Assembly: GCA_036389135.1 (NCBI GenBank) | Contig: DASVQP010000035.1 | Span: 18,746 to 82,745 of the forward strand | DNA from: Longimicrobium sp. | Lineage (GTDB): Bacteria > Gemmatimonadota > Gemmatimonadetes > Longimicrobiales > Longimicrobiaceae | Length of the DNA: 64,000 bases | Reading direction: 5' to 3' | Part shown: positions 8,433 through 17,123 of the stretch, one piece after another | How positions within the stretch are numbered: the stretch's first letter is position 1 | How the letters are laid out: each line of letters starts with the position of its first letter | Translations under genes and position numbers: made by a program | The notes under the pieces: model-generated | Told to the model about the DNA's origin: nothing | What the model saw: the letters and a program-made list of their open reading frames with translations, nothing else | Databases searched by the model: none

Positions 8433-9028
8433 TCCTGGACACGGGGGCGCTCTCCAACCGCGAGCGCTACCAGCTCCTCACCTCGCTGGTCGTGCCCCGC
8501 CCCATCGCGTGGGTCTCCACGCAGTCGGCGGCGGGCGCGCGGAACCTGGCGCCGTTCAGCTACTTCGCCGCGGTCAGCGCCACACCGTTCCTCATCTCCA
8601 TCTCCATTGGCAGCCGCCGCGGCGAGCCCAAGGACACCCTCCGCAACATCCGCGAGACCGGCGTCTTCTGCATCAACGTCGTCACCGAGCCGCAGCTCCC
8701 CCAGATGAACACGACCTCCGGCGAGTACGGGCCGGAGGTCGATGAGTTCGAGCGCGCTGGCTTGCTAGCCGCGCAGGCGGAATCGGTGGGCGCGCCCTAC
8801 GTTGCGGACTGCCCCGCCGTGCTGGAGTGCCGGCTGTTCAAGGAGGTGGAGCTGGAAGGCTCCGTCAACACGCTCGTCATCGGCGAGGTCCTGCGCGTCC
8901 GCCTCTCCGACGCCGCCCCGCTGATCCCCGCCACCCTCCTCGCCGACAGCGTCGCCCTTCGGCCCGTCGCACGCCTCTGGGGCGACCTGTACTCCACCCT
9001 CGGCGAGATCCCGGTGCTCGCGCGGTAA
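8429..9028 (+). CDS. Flavin reductase-like protein (FMN-binding split barrel)
   Basis: The 199-aa protein has the flavin-reductase pattern: VVPRPIAWVSTQSAAGARNLAPFSYFAAVSATPFL near the start (FMN-binding split barrel), KDTLRNIRETGVFCINVV, and the later VLECRLFKEVELEGSVNTLVIGEV. Such proteins bind FMN and either supply reduced flavin to a monooxygenase or act on their own; no partner oxygenase is nearby. It is the last gene of the operon with the membrane protein and esterase (4-nt start/stop overlap). Confidence 0.88.
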   Translation: MILDTGALSNRERYQLLTSLVVPRPIAWVSTQSAAGARNLAPFSYFAAVSATPFLISISIGSRRGEPKDTLRNIRETGVFCINVVTEPQLPQMNTTSGEYGPEVDEFERAGLLAAQAESVGAPYVADCPAVLECRLFKEVELEGSVNTLVIGEVLRVRLSDAAPLIPATLLADSVALRPVARLWGDLYSTLGEIPVLAR

Positions 9029-9173
9029 GCCTTCGAACTGCAGCGAGCTGATGTGATAGCCCCATAGCGTCACGCGGCGGCGGATCTCGGCTCGACACGC
9101 GTCTTGGTTACTCCGCACTCCGCATCGACTCGAACGAGGTAGATACCTCCAGGGGATAAGCGCACCGTGATCC

Positions 9174-9202
9174 TTGTTTGTACGATTACGTAAGGCTATA
9201 AT
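9174..9202 (+). promoter_or_regulatory. Sigma-70 type promoter of the DUF262-hipA operon
   Basis: TTGTTT at 9174-9179 and a perfect TATAAT at 9197-9202 are spaced by 17 bp, 31 bp before the chosen start at 9234. Such an AT-rich consensus promoter is rare in this GC-rich window. It shows that the TTG at 9174 is part of the -35 box and not the start codon. Confidence 0.65.
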
Positions 9203-9233
9203 TCCCACCGAAGAAAAGCCAAACAGGACAACG

Positions 9234-10862
9234 ATGATGACTAATTCCAAACATCTTGCGGTGCGACCCGAGGCGGACACGGAGACCGTCGAGGACTTGG
9301 TAGGCAGAGTGACGCGAGGAACCGTCAGAATCCCGTCATTCCAGCGTGGCCTCAAATGGGGCCCTACTGACGTAATCTCTCTTTTTGAGAGCATCTATCG
9401 TGGATATCCTATCGGATCTCTGCTCCTCCGCAAAGGCGCAGCAGATGCGGCGTCCATCAAGATAGGCCCGTTACGCATCGATGCCCCGGAAACGCCGTCC
9501 GCGCTGTGGGTGATCGACGGGCAACAACGACTTACCGCGCTTGCGGCAGGACTAGCGCGTCCCACGCCGGTGCCGTCGACACCGGTCGATCCACACGTTG
9601 TATACTTTGACGCCGCCAACCAAAGCTTCCACGCCCCGCCTAAGAGTGGAGATATTCCCAGCACCTGGGTTCCAGTTGCTCATCTACTCGATGCATCCGA
9701 TCTAAGCGAATGGATTTTTAGCTGGCCGCATTCTGGTGACGCGTCCCTCCGTACCTCCGTGTTCCAAGCAGGAACGCGGCTACGACAGTACCGCGTTCCG
9801 CTCTACGTAGTAGAGACGGATGACGAAGAGTTGTTGAAGGATATCTTTTTCCGCACGAACAATTCCGGCAAAGCTCTGGAGTGGAAAGAGGTACATGATG
9901 CTCTCTTCGGAGACTCCGCCGACCGGCCGACCACGTTGAGCGACTTGGCTTCCGAACTTCAGCAGTTAGGGATGGGCCGGCCAGACGAGGAGCAGCTTCA
10001 CTCCTGCCTCATAGCGTACAAAGGACTGGACGTCACCAGAAGTTTTGCAGAGCACTACCGGAAAGACCCGGACGTTCTCCGTGATGCTGTCCGAGACGCG
10101 TTGCCGGCGATCCGGCGTGTTTTATCCTTCTTGAGGAGGTACGCGGAAGTCCCCCATCTGCGGCTGCTTCCCAGATCACTGCCGCTTGTTGTCCTCACAC
10201 GTTTCTTCCACCTCTTCCCTGACCCAAGCGCCCGGTCCCTCCAACTGCTTGCGCGTTGGATCTGGCGTACGTTACTCACAACCGCCTTCTATGATGAGCG
10301 GACTCTCCTGCGACGCGGTGTAGCCGTGATTGATGCAGACGACGAGGAGAGTAGCGTTCAGTCGCTACTGGCGCTCGTCCCAAACTCTGAGCCCGCTGAC
10401 TTCGCCCTGCCTGCCCGATTCGACGCCCGGGCCGCTGAAAGCAGGATAGCGCTGCTCGGGATGACATCGCTCAATCCTCTCGATCTGCATGACGGTCGCC
10501 CCATCGATGTTGCCGCTCTCATCGAAGAGCGGGATGCGGCCGCGTTCCGCAGCATAATTCCACACCATTCTGGCCTCGCCCGCAGCCCGGCAAACCGGAT
10601 ACTCCTTCCTGGGCTCGGAAGTGCTCGCAAGGAATTGCTCGCGCTCCGCGAGGAGCGGCTTACCGACGTCCTCGCTTCTCATGCCATATGTGGGGACGCG
10701 CACGCGGCGCTCCTGTCCGGCAGGCCTGAAGAATTTCTTCAGCATCGTAAAGCCGAAATCGAGCGGGCAGTCCGCGACCTTGCGCGTCGGTTGGCGGCGT
10801 GGGACCGGAATGACCGGCCTTCGCTCCAGTACATACTTGCCGATGCAGGCCAGGAGGACTGA
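9234..10862 (+). CDS. DUF262 (GmrS-like) protein coupled to HipA
   Basis: The 542-aa protein has all core DUF262 motifs: IPSFQR at residues 33-38, ALWVIDGQQRLTALA with DGQQR at 95-99, and FFRTNNSGKALEW near 210. DUF262 is the ParB/Srx-like nucleotide-binding fold found in GmrSD and BrxU anti-phage enzymes. The C-terminal part keeps a trace of a DUF1524-like layout (IIPHHSGLARSPANRILLP) but not the usual HxxP/HNH nuclease set, so nuclease activity is doubtful. I chose the ATG at 9234, which has AGGAC before it. The stop shares a base with the HipA start. GC and codon use are clearly lower than in neighbours, indicating recent acquisition. Confidence 0.85.
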   Translation: MMTNSKHLAVRPEADTETVEDLVGRVTRGTVRIPSFQRGLKWGPTDVISLFESIYRGYPIGSLLLRKGAADAASIKIGPLRIDAPETPSALWVIDGQQRLTALAAGLARPTPVPSTPVDPHVVYFDAANQSFHAPPKSGDIPSTWVPVAHLLDASDLSEWIFSWPHSGDASLRTSVFQAGTRLRQYRVPLYVVETDDEELLKDIFFRTNNSGKALEWKEVHDALFGDSADRPTTLSDLASELQQLGMGRPDEEQLHSCLIAYKGLDVTRSFAEHYRKDPDVLRDAVRDALPAIRRVLSFLRRYAEVPHLRLLPRSLPLVVLTRFFHLFPDPSARSLQLLARWIWRTLLTTAFYDERTLLRRGVAVIDADDEESSVQSLLALVPNSEPADFALPARFDARAAESRIALLGMTSLNPLDLHDGRPIDVAALIEERDAAAFRSIIPHHSGLARSPANRILLPGLGSARKELLALREERLTDVLASHAICGDAHAALLSGRPEEFLQHRKAEIERAVRDLARRLAAWDRNDRPSLQYILADAGQED

Positions 10863-12121
10863 TGGCCCACTACGATGTACATCTTCATGAAATCTCTGTG
10901 GGCCAAGTGGCACATGACGAAGTCCAGAACCGCTCGTCCTTCCGGTTCTCGGAGGACTATCGTCGTTTGCCTCGCCGGCCGGTCTTGGGACAGTACTTCG
11001 AGGACGACTTACACCGGACTTACCGTGGTAAGCGCGACTCGATCCCTCCGTTTTTCGCCAATCTCGTTCCGGAGGGAGCTCTCCGCGACTTGTTGCGCCG
11101 TTCACTTAACCTAGACGCAGATGCGGATCTCCCCATCTTGGTAGCGGTAGGACGGGATCTGCCCGGTGCGGTGGAAGTGCTACCCGCCGCAGTAGATGCC
11201 GGGCTGTTTGCGGATTCTGACGAAATCCTCGGAGAGCGGAACGGAAAAGAACCCCTTGGAGGTCGAGAACCGGAAGACCTTGGTCTTCGCTTCTCGCTCC
11301 CCGGCGTTCAAATGAAATTTTCCGTTCTGAGGGAAAGCGAGAAAATCTCCCTTCCAGTGCACGGTCAACTCGGTGACTGGATCGTAAAGCTCGAGTCGCG
11401 ACGCTTTACGCGACTCGTGGAGAACGAGTATGCGACGATGCAGTGGGCTCGGGCGACCGGCATGGACGTTCCCGACTGCCAAGTGGTACCGCTGGAGACG
11501 ATGCCATCCGTTTTGCGTCCGTTCGCACCGGAGGGTACCGACGCATTCATGATCCGGCGATACGACCGAGAAGGGATGCGAAGGATACACCAGGAGGATT
11601 TCGCACAAGTCGTCAATTTACCTCCGTCTCACAAGTATGAACAAATCACGTATGACGGGGCTGCAGGGCTGGTGCGTCAGATAGTGGGATTTGAAGGTTA
11701 CCTCGAATACATCCGTCGCCTCGCGTTCATGATCGCCTCAGGAAATATGGACGCGCATCTCAAAAACTGGTCACTGCTCTATCCGGATGACGTGGCCGCG
11801 GTGCTGTCTCCGTTGTACGATCAGGTGGCGACAGTCGCATGGCCCGACGAAAGTGAGCGCAAGTTGGCATTGAATCTTGCGGGCAATAAGGATCCTTTTC
11901 AGACTGACCTACCTGCCTTCGGGAGGCTTGCGGTGAAGGCGGGGGGCGACCCGAAGGAGACCCTACGGGTGGTAGACCAGACGCTGGATGAGGCTGCGAA
12001 CGCTTGGGCTACGTCGGTAGCTGCCGAATCAATGCCACCGGAACATGTCACGCGCCTGCGCGATTATTGGAGTCGCGTTCCGCTGCTAAAACCGCACTTC
12101 GGCAGGTTCTCGCGCGGATAG
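10862..12121 (+). CDS. HipA-family serine/threonine kinase toxin-like protein
   Basis: The 419-aa HipA homologue is close to the usual length of 440. It has the N-terminal subdomain block PPFFANLVPEGALRDLL, the ATP-loop LPGVQMKFSV, the lysine strand WIVKLES, the catalytic loop GNMDAHLKNWSLLY (Asp and Asn present) and the metal-binding LSPLYDQ, so the kinase should be active. Classical HipA phosphorylates glutamyl-tRNA synthetase and is held by HipB; here no HipB-like gene exists and the upstream partner is the DUF262 protein, joined by a TGATG overlap. It shares the low-GC codon use of its partner. The target is unknown. Confidence 0.9.
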   Translation: MAHYDVHLHEISVGQVAHDEVQNRSSFRFSEDYRRLPRRPVLGQYFEDDLHRTYRGKRDSIPPFFANLVPEGALRDLLRRSLNLDADADLPILVAVGRDLPGAVEVLPAAVDAGLFADSDEILGERNGKEPLGGREPEDLGLRFSLPGVQMKFSVLRESEKISLPVHGQLGDWIVKLESRRFTRLVENEYATMQWARATGMDVPDCQVVPLETMPSVLRPFAPEGTDAFMIRRYDREGMRRIHQEDFAQVVNLPPSHKYEQITYDGAAGLVRQIVGFEGYLEYIRRLAFMIASGNMDAHLKNWSLLYPDDVAAVLSPLYDQVATVAWPDESERKLALNLAGNKDPFQTDLPAFGRLAVKAGGDPKETLRVVDQTLDEAANAWATSVAAESMPPEHVTRLRDYWSRVPLLKPHFGRFSRG

Positions 12122-12186
12122 AACCCGCACCGCGGGAAGCCTCGCCGCGAGCAATTCTGAGTCGCGGACCCACTCACCTCAGACCT

Positions 12187-12558
12187 TCAGTCTACCAGCC
12201 CATCCACGCGCTTCGCCGAGAACCCCGCCGTCGCGCGGTCGCCCGCGACGATGACGGGGCGGGCGACGAAGGTGTACTCCTCCGTCATCAAGCGGAGGAG
12301 GTCGTCTTCGGTGAGGGTCTGCTCGCGGAGGCCCAGCTTGCGGTACTTCATCGCGCGCTTCGAAAACAGCTTCTCCGCGCCGCCGACTTTGCGGGCGAGG
12401 TCCTCGACCTCGGCGCGCTTCAGGGGCTGGGCCTTGAGATCGCGGAAGGAGGTGATGGGGACGCCGCGGTCGTGCAGGTGCTGGACGGCCTTCTGGCAGG
12501 TGGTGCAGTGGGGGAGCCAGTAGACGTCGACTCCCCCCGCGTGCTCGGATTCGCTCAC
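12187..12558 (-). CDS. ArsC/Spx-family thioredoxin-fold protein
   Basis: The 123-aa protein begins with a thioredoxin-like VDVYWLPHCTTCQKAVQHL, holding a CxxC where Spx proteins have CxxC and arsenate reductases CX5. It then has FRDLKAQPLKRAEVEDLARKVG and the C-terminal FVARPVIVAGDRATAGFSAKRV, the substrate-loop region of the ArsC family (RPVIV with Arg present). It may be a redox regulator or a glutaredoxin-type reductase. Its start overlaps the stop of the LeuA-like gene by 4 nt. Spx-like regulation is less likely outside Firmicutes. Confidence 0.82.
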   Translation of the reverse strand: MSESEHAGGVDVYWLPHCTTCQKAVQHLHDRGVPITSFRDLKAQPLKRAEVEDLARKVGGAEKLFSKRAMKYRKLGLREQTLTEDDLLRLMTEEYTFVARPVIVAGDRATAGFSAKRVDGLVD

Positions 12559-13820
12559 TGCGTCTCCTGAAGGACCGGCGAGTCGGCCAGGTACGCGGCC
12601 ACCAGCGCGACCACCTCGGCGTCGGTGAGGGTGCGGTCGCCGGTCTTGGCGTGCTGGAAAACGTGGCTGCAGAGGGCGTCGTCGTCGCCGTCGAAGCCGT
12701 GGGCACGCATCCAGTAGCGCACGTTGGAGAGGCCGCTCATCGGCGAGATGTCGATCTTCTGGCAGAGGCCGAAGAGGCCCGCTGGGACGCCGGAGTAGAT
12801 GCGGTCCGCCAGCCAGGCGTCGCCCTTGGCTTCGGCCTTGATGATGGCGGCGGCGTGCACGCCCGTGCCGGTGCGGAAGGCGTCCTCGCCGAAGACGGGC
12901 CAGTTGTACGCCAGCGGCACACGGCAGGCGCGCGCGGCGCTCTGCACGTAGTCGTTGAGCTTCGACAGCTCCCAGTCGTGCAGGCCCAGCAGCTTCAGGT
13001 TCACCAGGAGGAGGTCCATCTCCGCGTTGCCGCAGCGCTCGCCGATGCCCAGCGCGGTGCCGTGGATGCGGTGCGCGCCCTCCTCGATGGCGGCCAGGCA
13101 GTTGGGCATTCCCAGCCCCCGGTCGCGGTGGCCGTGCCAGTCGATCTTGACGTCCTCGCCGCTGGGCTTGACGATCTCGTCGATCACGAAGCGGATCAGC
13201 CGGCGGACGCCGTGTGGGGTGGCGTGCCCCACCGTGTCCGCCAGGCAGATGCGCCGCGCGCCGCAGCTGATGGCGGTGCCGTACAGCGCCCTGAGCACCT
13301 CCGGCTTCGCGCGGGTGGTGTCCTCGGTCACGTACATCACCGGCAGCCCCTCGGCGACGGCGAAGCTGACCGCGTCCTCGGTGGCGCGCAGCATCCGGTC
13401 CAGCGTCCAGTCTTCGGCGTACTGGCGGATGGGGGACGATCCGATGAAGGTCGCCGCCTCGATGGCGATCCCCGTGCGCTGCGACACCTCCACGATGGGC
13501 TGCACGTCCGCGCGGACGGTGCGGGCGGCGCAGTTGGGCTTGATGGGGAGGCGCTCGTCCGCAATTACGCGCGCCAGTGCTTCCACGTCTCGCACCGCGC
13601 GCGGGCCGGCGCCGGGAAGGCCGATGTCCGCCGCGGCGATCCCCAGCTCCGCCATCAGGTGGAGGAGGTGGATCTTGTCCTCAATGGGCGGATCGGTCAC
13701 CGAAGGCGACTGCAGGCCGTCGCGCAGCGTCTCGTCGTTGAGCTGCACGCCGCGCCGGGTGGAATAGTCGAACGAGCCGTCCTGCGTGTTCCAATCGAAG
13801 ACCAGGTCGCGCTCCTGCAT
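12555..13820 (-). CDS. 2-isopropylmalate/homocitrate synthase-like lyase (LeuA family)
   Basis: The 421-aa DRE-TIM barrel enzyme has LNDETLRDGLQSPSV (metal and acid residues), the active-site WHGHRDRGLGMPN (metal HxH-type block) and GIGERCGNAEMDLL, all marks of LeuA/CimA/NifV synthases that condense acetyl-CoA with a 2-oxoacid. It lacks the about 120-aa C-terminal leucine-binding regulatory domain of classical LeuA, so it is probably not feedback-inhibited in the usual way. It is first in a two-gene operon with the ArsC/Spx-like gene. The exact oxoacid cannot be told. Confidence 0.82.
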   Translation of the reverse strand: MQERDLVFDWNTQDGSFDYSTRRGVQLNDETLRDGLQSPSVTDPPIEDKIHLLHLMAELGIAAADIGLPGAGPRAVRDVEALARVIADERLPIKPNCAARTVRADVQPIVEVSQRTGIAIEAATFIGSSPIRQYAEDWTLDRMLRATEDAVSFAVAEGLPVMYVTEDTTRAKPEVLRALYGTAISCGARRICLADTVGHATPHGVRRLIRFVIDEIVKPSGEDVKIDWHGHRDRGLGMPNCLAAIEEGAHRIHGTALGIGERCGNAEMDLLLVNLKLLGLHDWELSKLNDYVQSAARACRVPLAYNWPVFGEDAFRTGTGVHAAAIIKAEAKGDAWLADRIYSGVPAGLFGLCQKIDISPMSGLSNVRYWMRAHGFDGDDDALCSHVFQHAKTGDRTLTDAEVVALVAAYLADSPVLQETQ

Positions 13821-14066
13821 GCGATCCTCGCGGGCGGGGGTTGAGGGGAGGCGCCCCGGGCTCGGGCACGCCCTGCATCATAATGAACGGCAGGCAGATG
13901 CGAAACCCGCGGCGGCTCGGTTGACAGCCCCGCCGCCGCGCGGCATCATCATCCCCTCGGCCCCTGATACCGCAACCGGCAGCGCGCCCTGACCTCCGCC
14001 CTCCGTCCCGTCCGCGAGCTGGCCCACCGCACCGACGACGCCACGCTCCGCGACCAGCTGGAGCTG

Positions 14067-15164
14067 GTGCGCATCCCCGCGCCCCCGTTCGGCGAGGGGG
14101 AGCGTGGCGCGAGCGTGCTGGAGCGCCTGCGCGAGGCCGGGTACCGCGATGCTTCGGTCGACGAGGTCGGCAACGTGCTCGCCATCCTGCCAGGCGCGGC
14201 GGGCGCGGAGCCGGTGGTGGTGGCCGCGCACCTGGACACCGTCTTCCCCGCCGGAACCGACGTGGAGCCGCGCCTCGACGGCGGCCGCATCTACGCGCCC
14301 GGCATCACCGACAACTCGCGCGGGCTGGCGGGAATGCTGGCCGTGGCGCGGCTGGTGCGCACCGCAAGCGTCCGCACGCGCCGCCCCATCGTCTTCGTCG
14401 CGACGGTGGGGGAGGAGGGGACGGGGGACCTTCGCGGGGTGAAGCACCTCTTCCGCGAGGGATCGCCGCTGCGCACGGCGGCGGCGTTCGTGGCGCTGGA
14501 CGGCTCGGGGGTGCGCCGCATCGTGCACCGCGCCATCGGGTCGCGGAGGCTGCGGGTGACGGTGGAGGGCCCCGGCGGCCACTCGTGGGCGGATCGCGGC
14601 GCGCCCAACCCCATCGTCGCCCTGGCCGCCGCCACCGCCGAGGTGAGCACGCTCGCCCTCCCCCACCCGGAGCGCTCGTCGCTGACCGTGGCGCGCATCG
14701 GCGGGGGAACGAGCATCAACGCCGTTCCGGACGCGGCGTGGCTGGAGCTGGACATGCGGAGCGAGGTCCCCGGCGTGCTGCTGGAGCTGGAGGCGAGCGT
14801 GCGCGGGATCGTGAAGCGCGTGGTGAGGGAGGAGAGCACCGGGCGCCGCAGCGGCACGCAGGCGCTGAGCTGCGACGTGGCCGTCATCGGCGACCGCCCA
14901 TCCGGCGAGACGCCCGCCCGCTCGGAGCTCGTACGGATCTCCACGCAGGTGACCTCGTCGCTCGGTGCCAAGCCGGAGCTGGTCTCCTCTTCGACGGACG
15001 CCAACGTGCCGATGGCGCTCGGCATCCCCTCCATCGCCATCGGCGTGGGCGGCGACTCGGGCGGCATCCACACCACCGACGAGTGGTACGCCAACGACCA
15101 CGGCGCCCTGGGGATCGAGCGCGCGCTGCTGATCGTGCTGGAGGCCGCGGGGGTGGTGGGGTAG
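14067..15164 (+). CDS. M20-family metallopeptidase (tripeptidase/carboxypeptidase-like)
   Basis: Zinc-site motifs are present in order: VVVAAHLDTVFPAG (His and Asp), APGITDNSRGLAGML (bridging Asp), TVGEEGTGDLRG (general-base Glu and metal Glu) and the C-terminal IAIGVGGDSGGIHTTDEW (His). The dimerisation domain with RAIGSRRLRVTVEGPGGHSW lies between. It thus probably removes amino acids from peptides in the cytoplasm. The start is uncertain: GTG at 14067 is the only standard start, but family-like coding (TLRDQLELVRIPAPP) extends upstream to about 13989, where only a CTG is available. Confidence 0.85.
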   Translation: MRIPAPPFGEGERGASVLERLREAGYRDASVDEVGNVLAILPGAAGAEPVVVAAHLDTVFPAGTDVEPRLDGGRIYAPGITDNSRGLAGMLAVARLVRTASVRTRRPIVFVATVGEEGTGDLRGVKHLFREGSPLRTAAAFVALDGSGVRRIVHRAIGSRRLRVTVEGPGGHSWADRGAPNPIVALAAATAEVSTLALPHPERSSLTVARIGGGTSINAVPDAAWLELDMRSEVPGVLLELEASVRGIVKRVVREESTGRRSGTQALSCDVAVIGDRPSGETPARSELVRISTQVTSSLGAKPELVSSSTDANVPMALGIPSIAIGVGGDSGGIHTTDEWYANDHGALGIERALLIVLEAAGVVG

Positions 15165-15537
15165 GTCCCCTCACCCCCCCCCGGCCCCCCTCTCCCGACT
15201 GCAGGAGAGGGGGGAGATCGCGGCGATCTACGCGCTGTCTCGGCATTGGGGAACGCGATCATCCGGTAGGGGCGCGATTCATCGCGCCCACCCTGTACGT
15301 TCCTCGACCTTCGCCCCATGCACCGATCCGGTAGGGGCAGACCTGCGCGTCTGCCCTCCGCCGCCCCGTCTCAGCCCCGGCCTCTCACACCGAAACCGGT
15401 AGGGGCCGCCCCGCGTGGCTGCCCGTGCCTTCCCCCGCGCCGATCCCTGCCGCCCGCACCCATGCACGCAAGCCGCCCCTCCCCCAGGTAGTTATTGGGG
15501 GAGGGGCGGCGAGTTCACGAGCGGGGGTGGGGGCCCC
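15165..15537. repeat. Composite repeat cluster A
   Basis: No gene is seen in this 373-bp convergent gap. It holds a C-rich hairpin at 15175-15210, then R3-type palindromes one after another (GCGCGATTCATCGCGC about 15271, GCAGACCTGCGCGTCTGC about 15336, a CCGCCCCGCGTGGCTGCCCG unit about 15402), then an R2 hairpin at 15475-15507 (arms GCCCCTCCCCC and GGGGGAGGGGC). It recurs in similar order in six other gaps. Confidence 0.85.
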
Positions 15538-16530
15538 CTACCCCGCCTTCACCACCGAGTGGTCGCCCAGATCCACCTGGCCGCGCACGCCGGTGACCTG
15601 GACGTTGCTCCCGATCAGGGAGTCGTGCAGGTCGCAGCCGTCGATCACCGACTTCTCGCCCACGATGGTGTCGCGGAGCTTGCTGCCGCGCACGGTGGCG
15701 CCGGCGGAAAGGGTGACGTTGGGGCCGATCTCGGCGTTCTCCAGCGTCACGCCGTCAGCCACGTGGACCGGCTCGTGGACGGTCACCCCGTCGGCGGCGG
15801 CGGGGGAGCGGCCGCGGGTGGTGCTCAGGACGTGGAGGTTCGTCTCCAGGAGCGTGTCCGGCTTGCCCGCGTCGTACCACCCCTCCACCGGCGCCACCAG
15901 CAGCTTCCCGCCGTGGTCCACCATGTACTGGAAAGCGTCGGTCAGGAAGTACTCGCCGCCGACGCCGGGGTCGGACGACATCACGTGGCGGATCCCCTCG
16001 AAGAGGAGCTTCCAGTCGCGGATGTAGTAGAGGCCGATGTTGGCCAGCTTGCTCACCGGCTCCGTGGGCTTCTCGATGATCTTCTGCATGAAGCCCTGCT
16101 CGTCCGTCACGATCACGCCGAAGCGCTGGTAGTCCTCCACCTCCTTGGCCCAGATCACCCCCGCCACGTCCTGGGGGAGACGCTTTACGAGCGAGAGGTC
16201 CGCGTCGAACAGGGTGTCGACGAAGATGATCAGCAGGTCCTCCTGCACGTACGGCTCGGCGAGGGCGATGGCGTCGCCGGTGCCGCGCTGCTCCACCTGC
16301 TCCACGTACACGGCCTTGAAGTCCGGGTACTCGCGCGCCATGAACTCCTCCACGCGCTCCTTCAGATGCCCGGTGATGCACACCGCCTCGCCCACGCCGA
16401 GCTCGCGCAGCTCGTCCAGGATGTAGGCGAGCACGGGCTTGTCGCCGACCTTGAGGAGCGGCTTGGGGGTGACGTGCGTGTGCGGGCGAAGGCGCGTGCC
16501 CTTGCCGGCAAGCGGCATCACGACTTTCAT
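15538..16530 (-). CDS. Sugar-phosphate nucleotidyltransferase with left-handed beta-helix
   Basis: This 330-aa protein starts with MKVVMPLAGKGTRLRPHTHV, the nucleotide-binding GxGTRxxPxT loop, followed by PKPLLKVGDKPVLAYIL. The middle has FVDTLFDADLSL (metal site) and VEGWYDAGKPDTLLETN (sugar-phosphate site). The last 80 residues show hexapeptide-like repeats (VTLENAEIGPNVTLSAGATV) forming a left-handed helix. It activates a sugar-1-phosphate with dTTP, UTP or GTP; RmlA-like or GlmU-like roles are both possible. The ATG at 16530 fits the conserved N-terminus. No sugar-pathway genes are adjacent. Confidence 0.85.
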   Translation of the reverse strand: MKVVMPLAGKGTRLRPHTHVTPKPLLKVGDKPVLAYILDELRELGVGEAVCITGHLKERVEEFMAREYPDFKAVYVEQVEQRGTGDAIALAEPYVQEDLLIIFVDTLFDADLSLVKRLPQDVAGVIWAKEVEDYQRFGVIVTDEQGFMQKIIEKPTEPVSKLANIGLYYIRDWKLLFEGIRHVMSSDPGVGGEYFLTDAFQYMVDHGGKLLVAPVEGWYDAGKPDTLLETNLHVLSTTRGRSPAAADGVTVHEPVHVADGVTLENAEIGPNVTLSAGATVRGSKLRDTIVGEKSVIDGCDLHDSLIGSNVQVTGVRGQVDLGDHSVVKAG

Positions 16531-16723
16531 CGGTTCTCCGGGCGGACGAGACGGGTGGGTGGCATCCCCTGCGGGGGTTCTCGGATGCGCCCGCCGGGGG
16601 CACGATCCGTACCGCGGCGCGGCGCTGGCGATCGCGCTTTCCGCCACCCCGCCGCGCGCCTACATTCCGCCCCCACTCGCGGGGCGCGCCCCGCTCCGCC
16701 ATCCTCCGCCCGAGGGGTACCGC

Positions 16724-17110
16724 ATGGGGCTCTGGACCGCCTTCACCCGCAACGTCGCGGAGACCCGCCCGGACGCGCGGGACCCCCGCCTGCGCGGCCG
16801 CGCCTACCCCGTCACCTTTGCGCAGGTGTGGAGCGCCGCGCTGGAGACGGCGCGCGCCATGCCCCGCTGGACCGTCACGGAGGAGGCCGCCGGCGCGGGG
16901 ACGATTCGCGCTGAGGCACGCACGCGGCTGTGGAGCTTCACCGACGACGTGGTCATCCGCATCTCGTTGGACGACAAGGGGATGACGCGGGTCGATCTTC
17001 GCTCGTCGTCGCGCGTCGGGCGCGGCGATTTCGGGACGAACGGGCGCCGGGTCGCCCACTTCTTGCACGCGCTTGACCGCCGCCTCGCGGGCGAGGGGGC
17101 GTCCAGGTGA
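16724..17110 (+). CDS. DUF1499 family protein
   Basis: The 128-aa protein shows the DUF1499 pattern: VWSAALETARAMPRWTV (helix), WSFTDDVVIRISL and TRVDLRSSSRVGRGDFGTNG, then RVAHFLHALDRRL. The family is widespread, often near membrane or cell-wall genes, and has no known function. No signal peptide is obvious. It ends 13 bp before the Lon gene, so they probably share a transcript. The ATG at 16724 precedes the first conserved tryptophan by a typical distance. Confidence 0.78.
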   Translation: MGLWTAFTRNVAETRPDARDPRLRGRAYPVTFAQVWSAALETARAMPRWTVTEEAAGAGTIRAEARTRLWSFTDDVVIRISLDDKGMTRVDLRSSSRVGRGDFGTNGRRVAHFLHALDRRLAGEGASR

Positions 17111-17123
17111 ACCGCTGAGACCC

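Noticed and set aside
9174..9233. Upstream start for the DUF262 gene at the TTG of 9174
   Set aside because: The TTG is part of a good -35 box; the ATG at 9234 has a ribosome site and gives the expected N-terminus.
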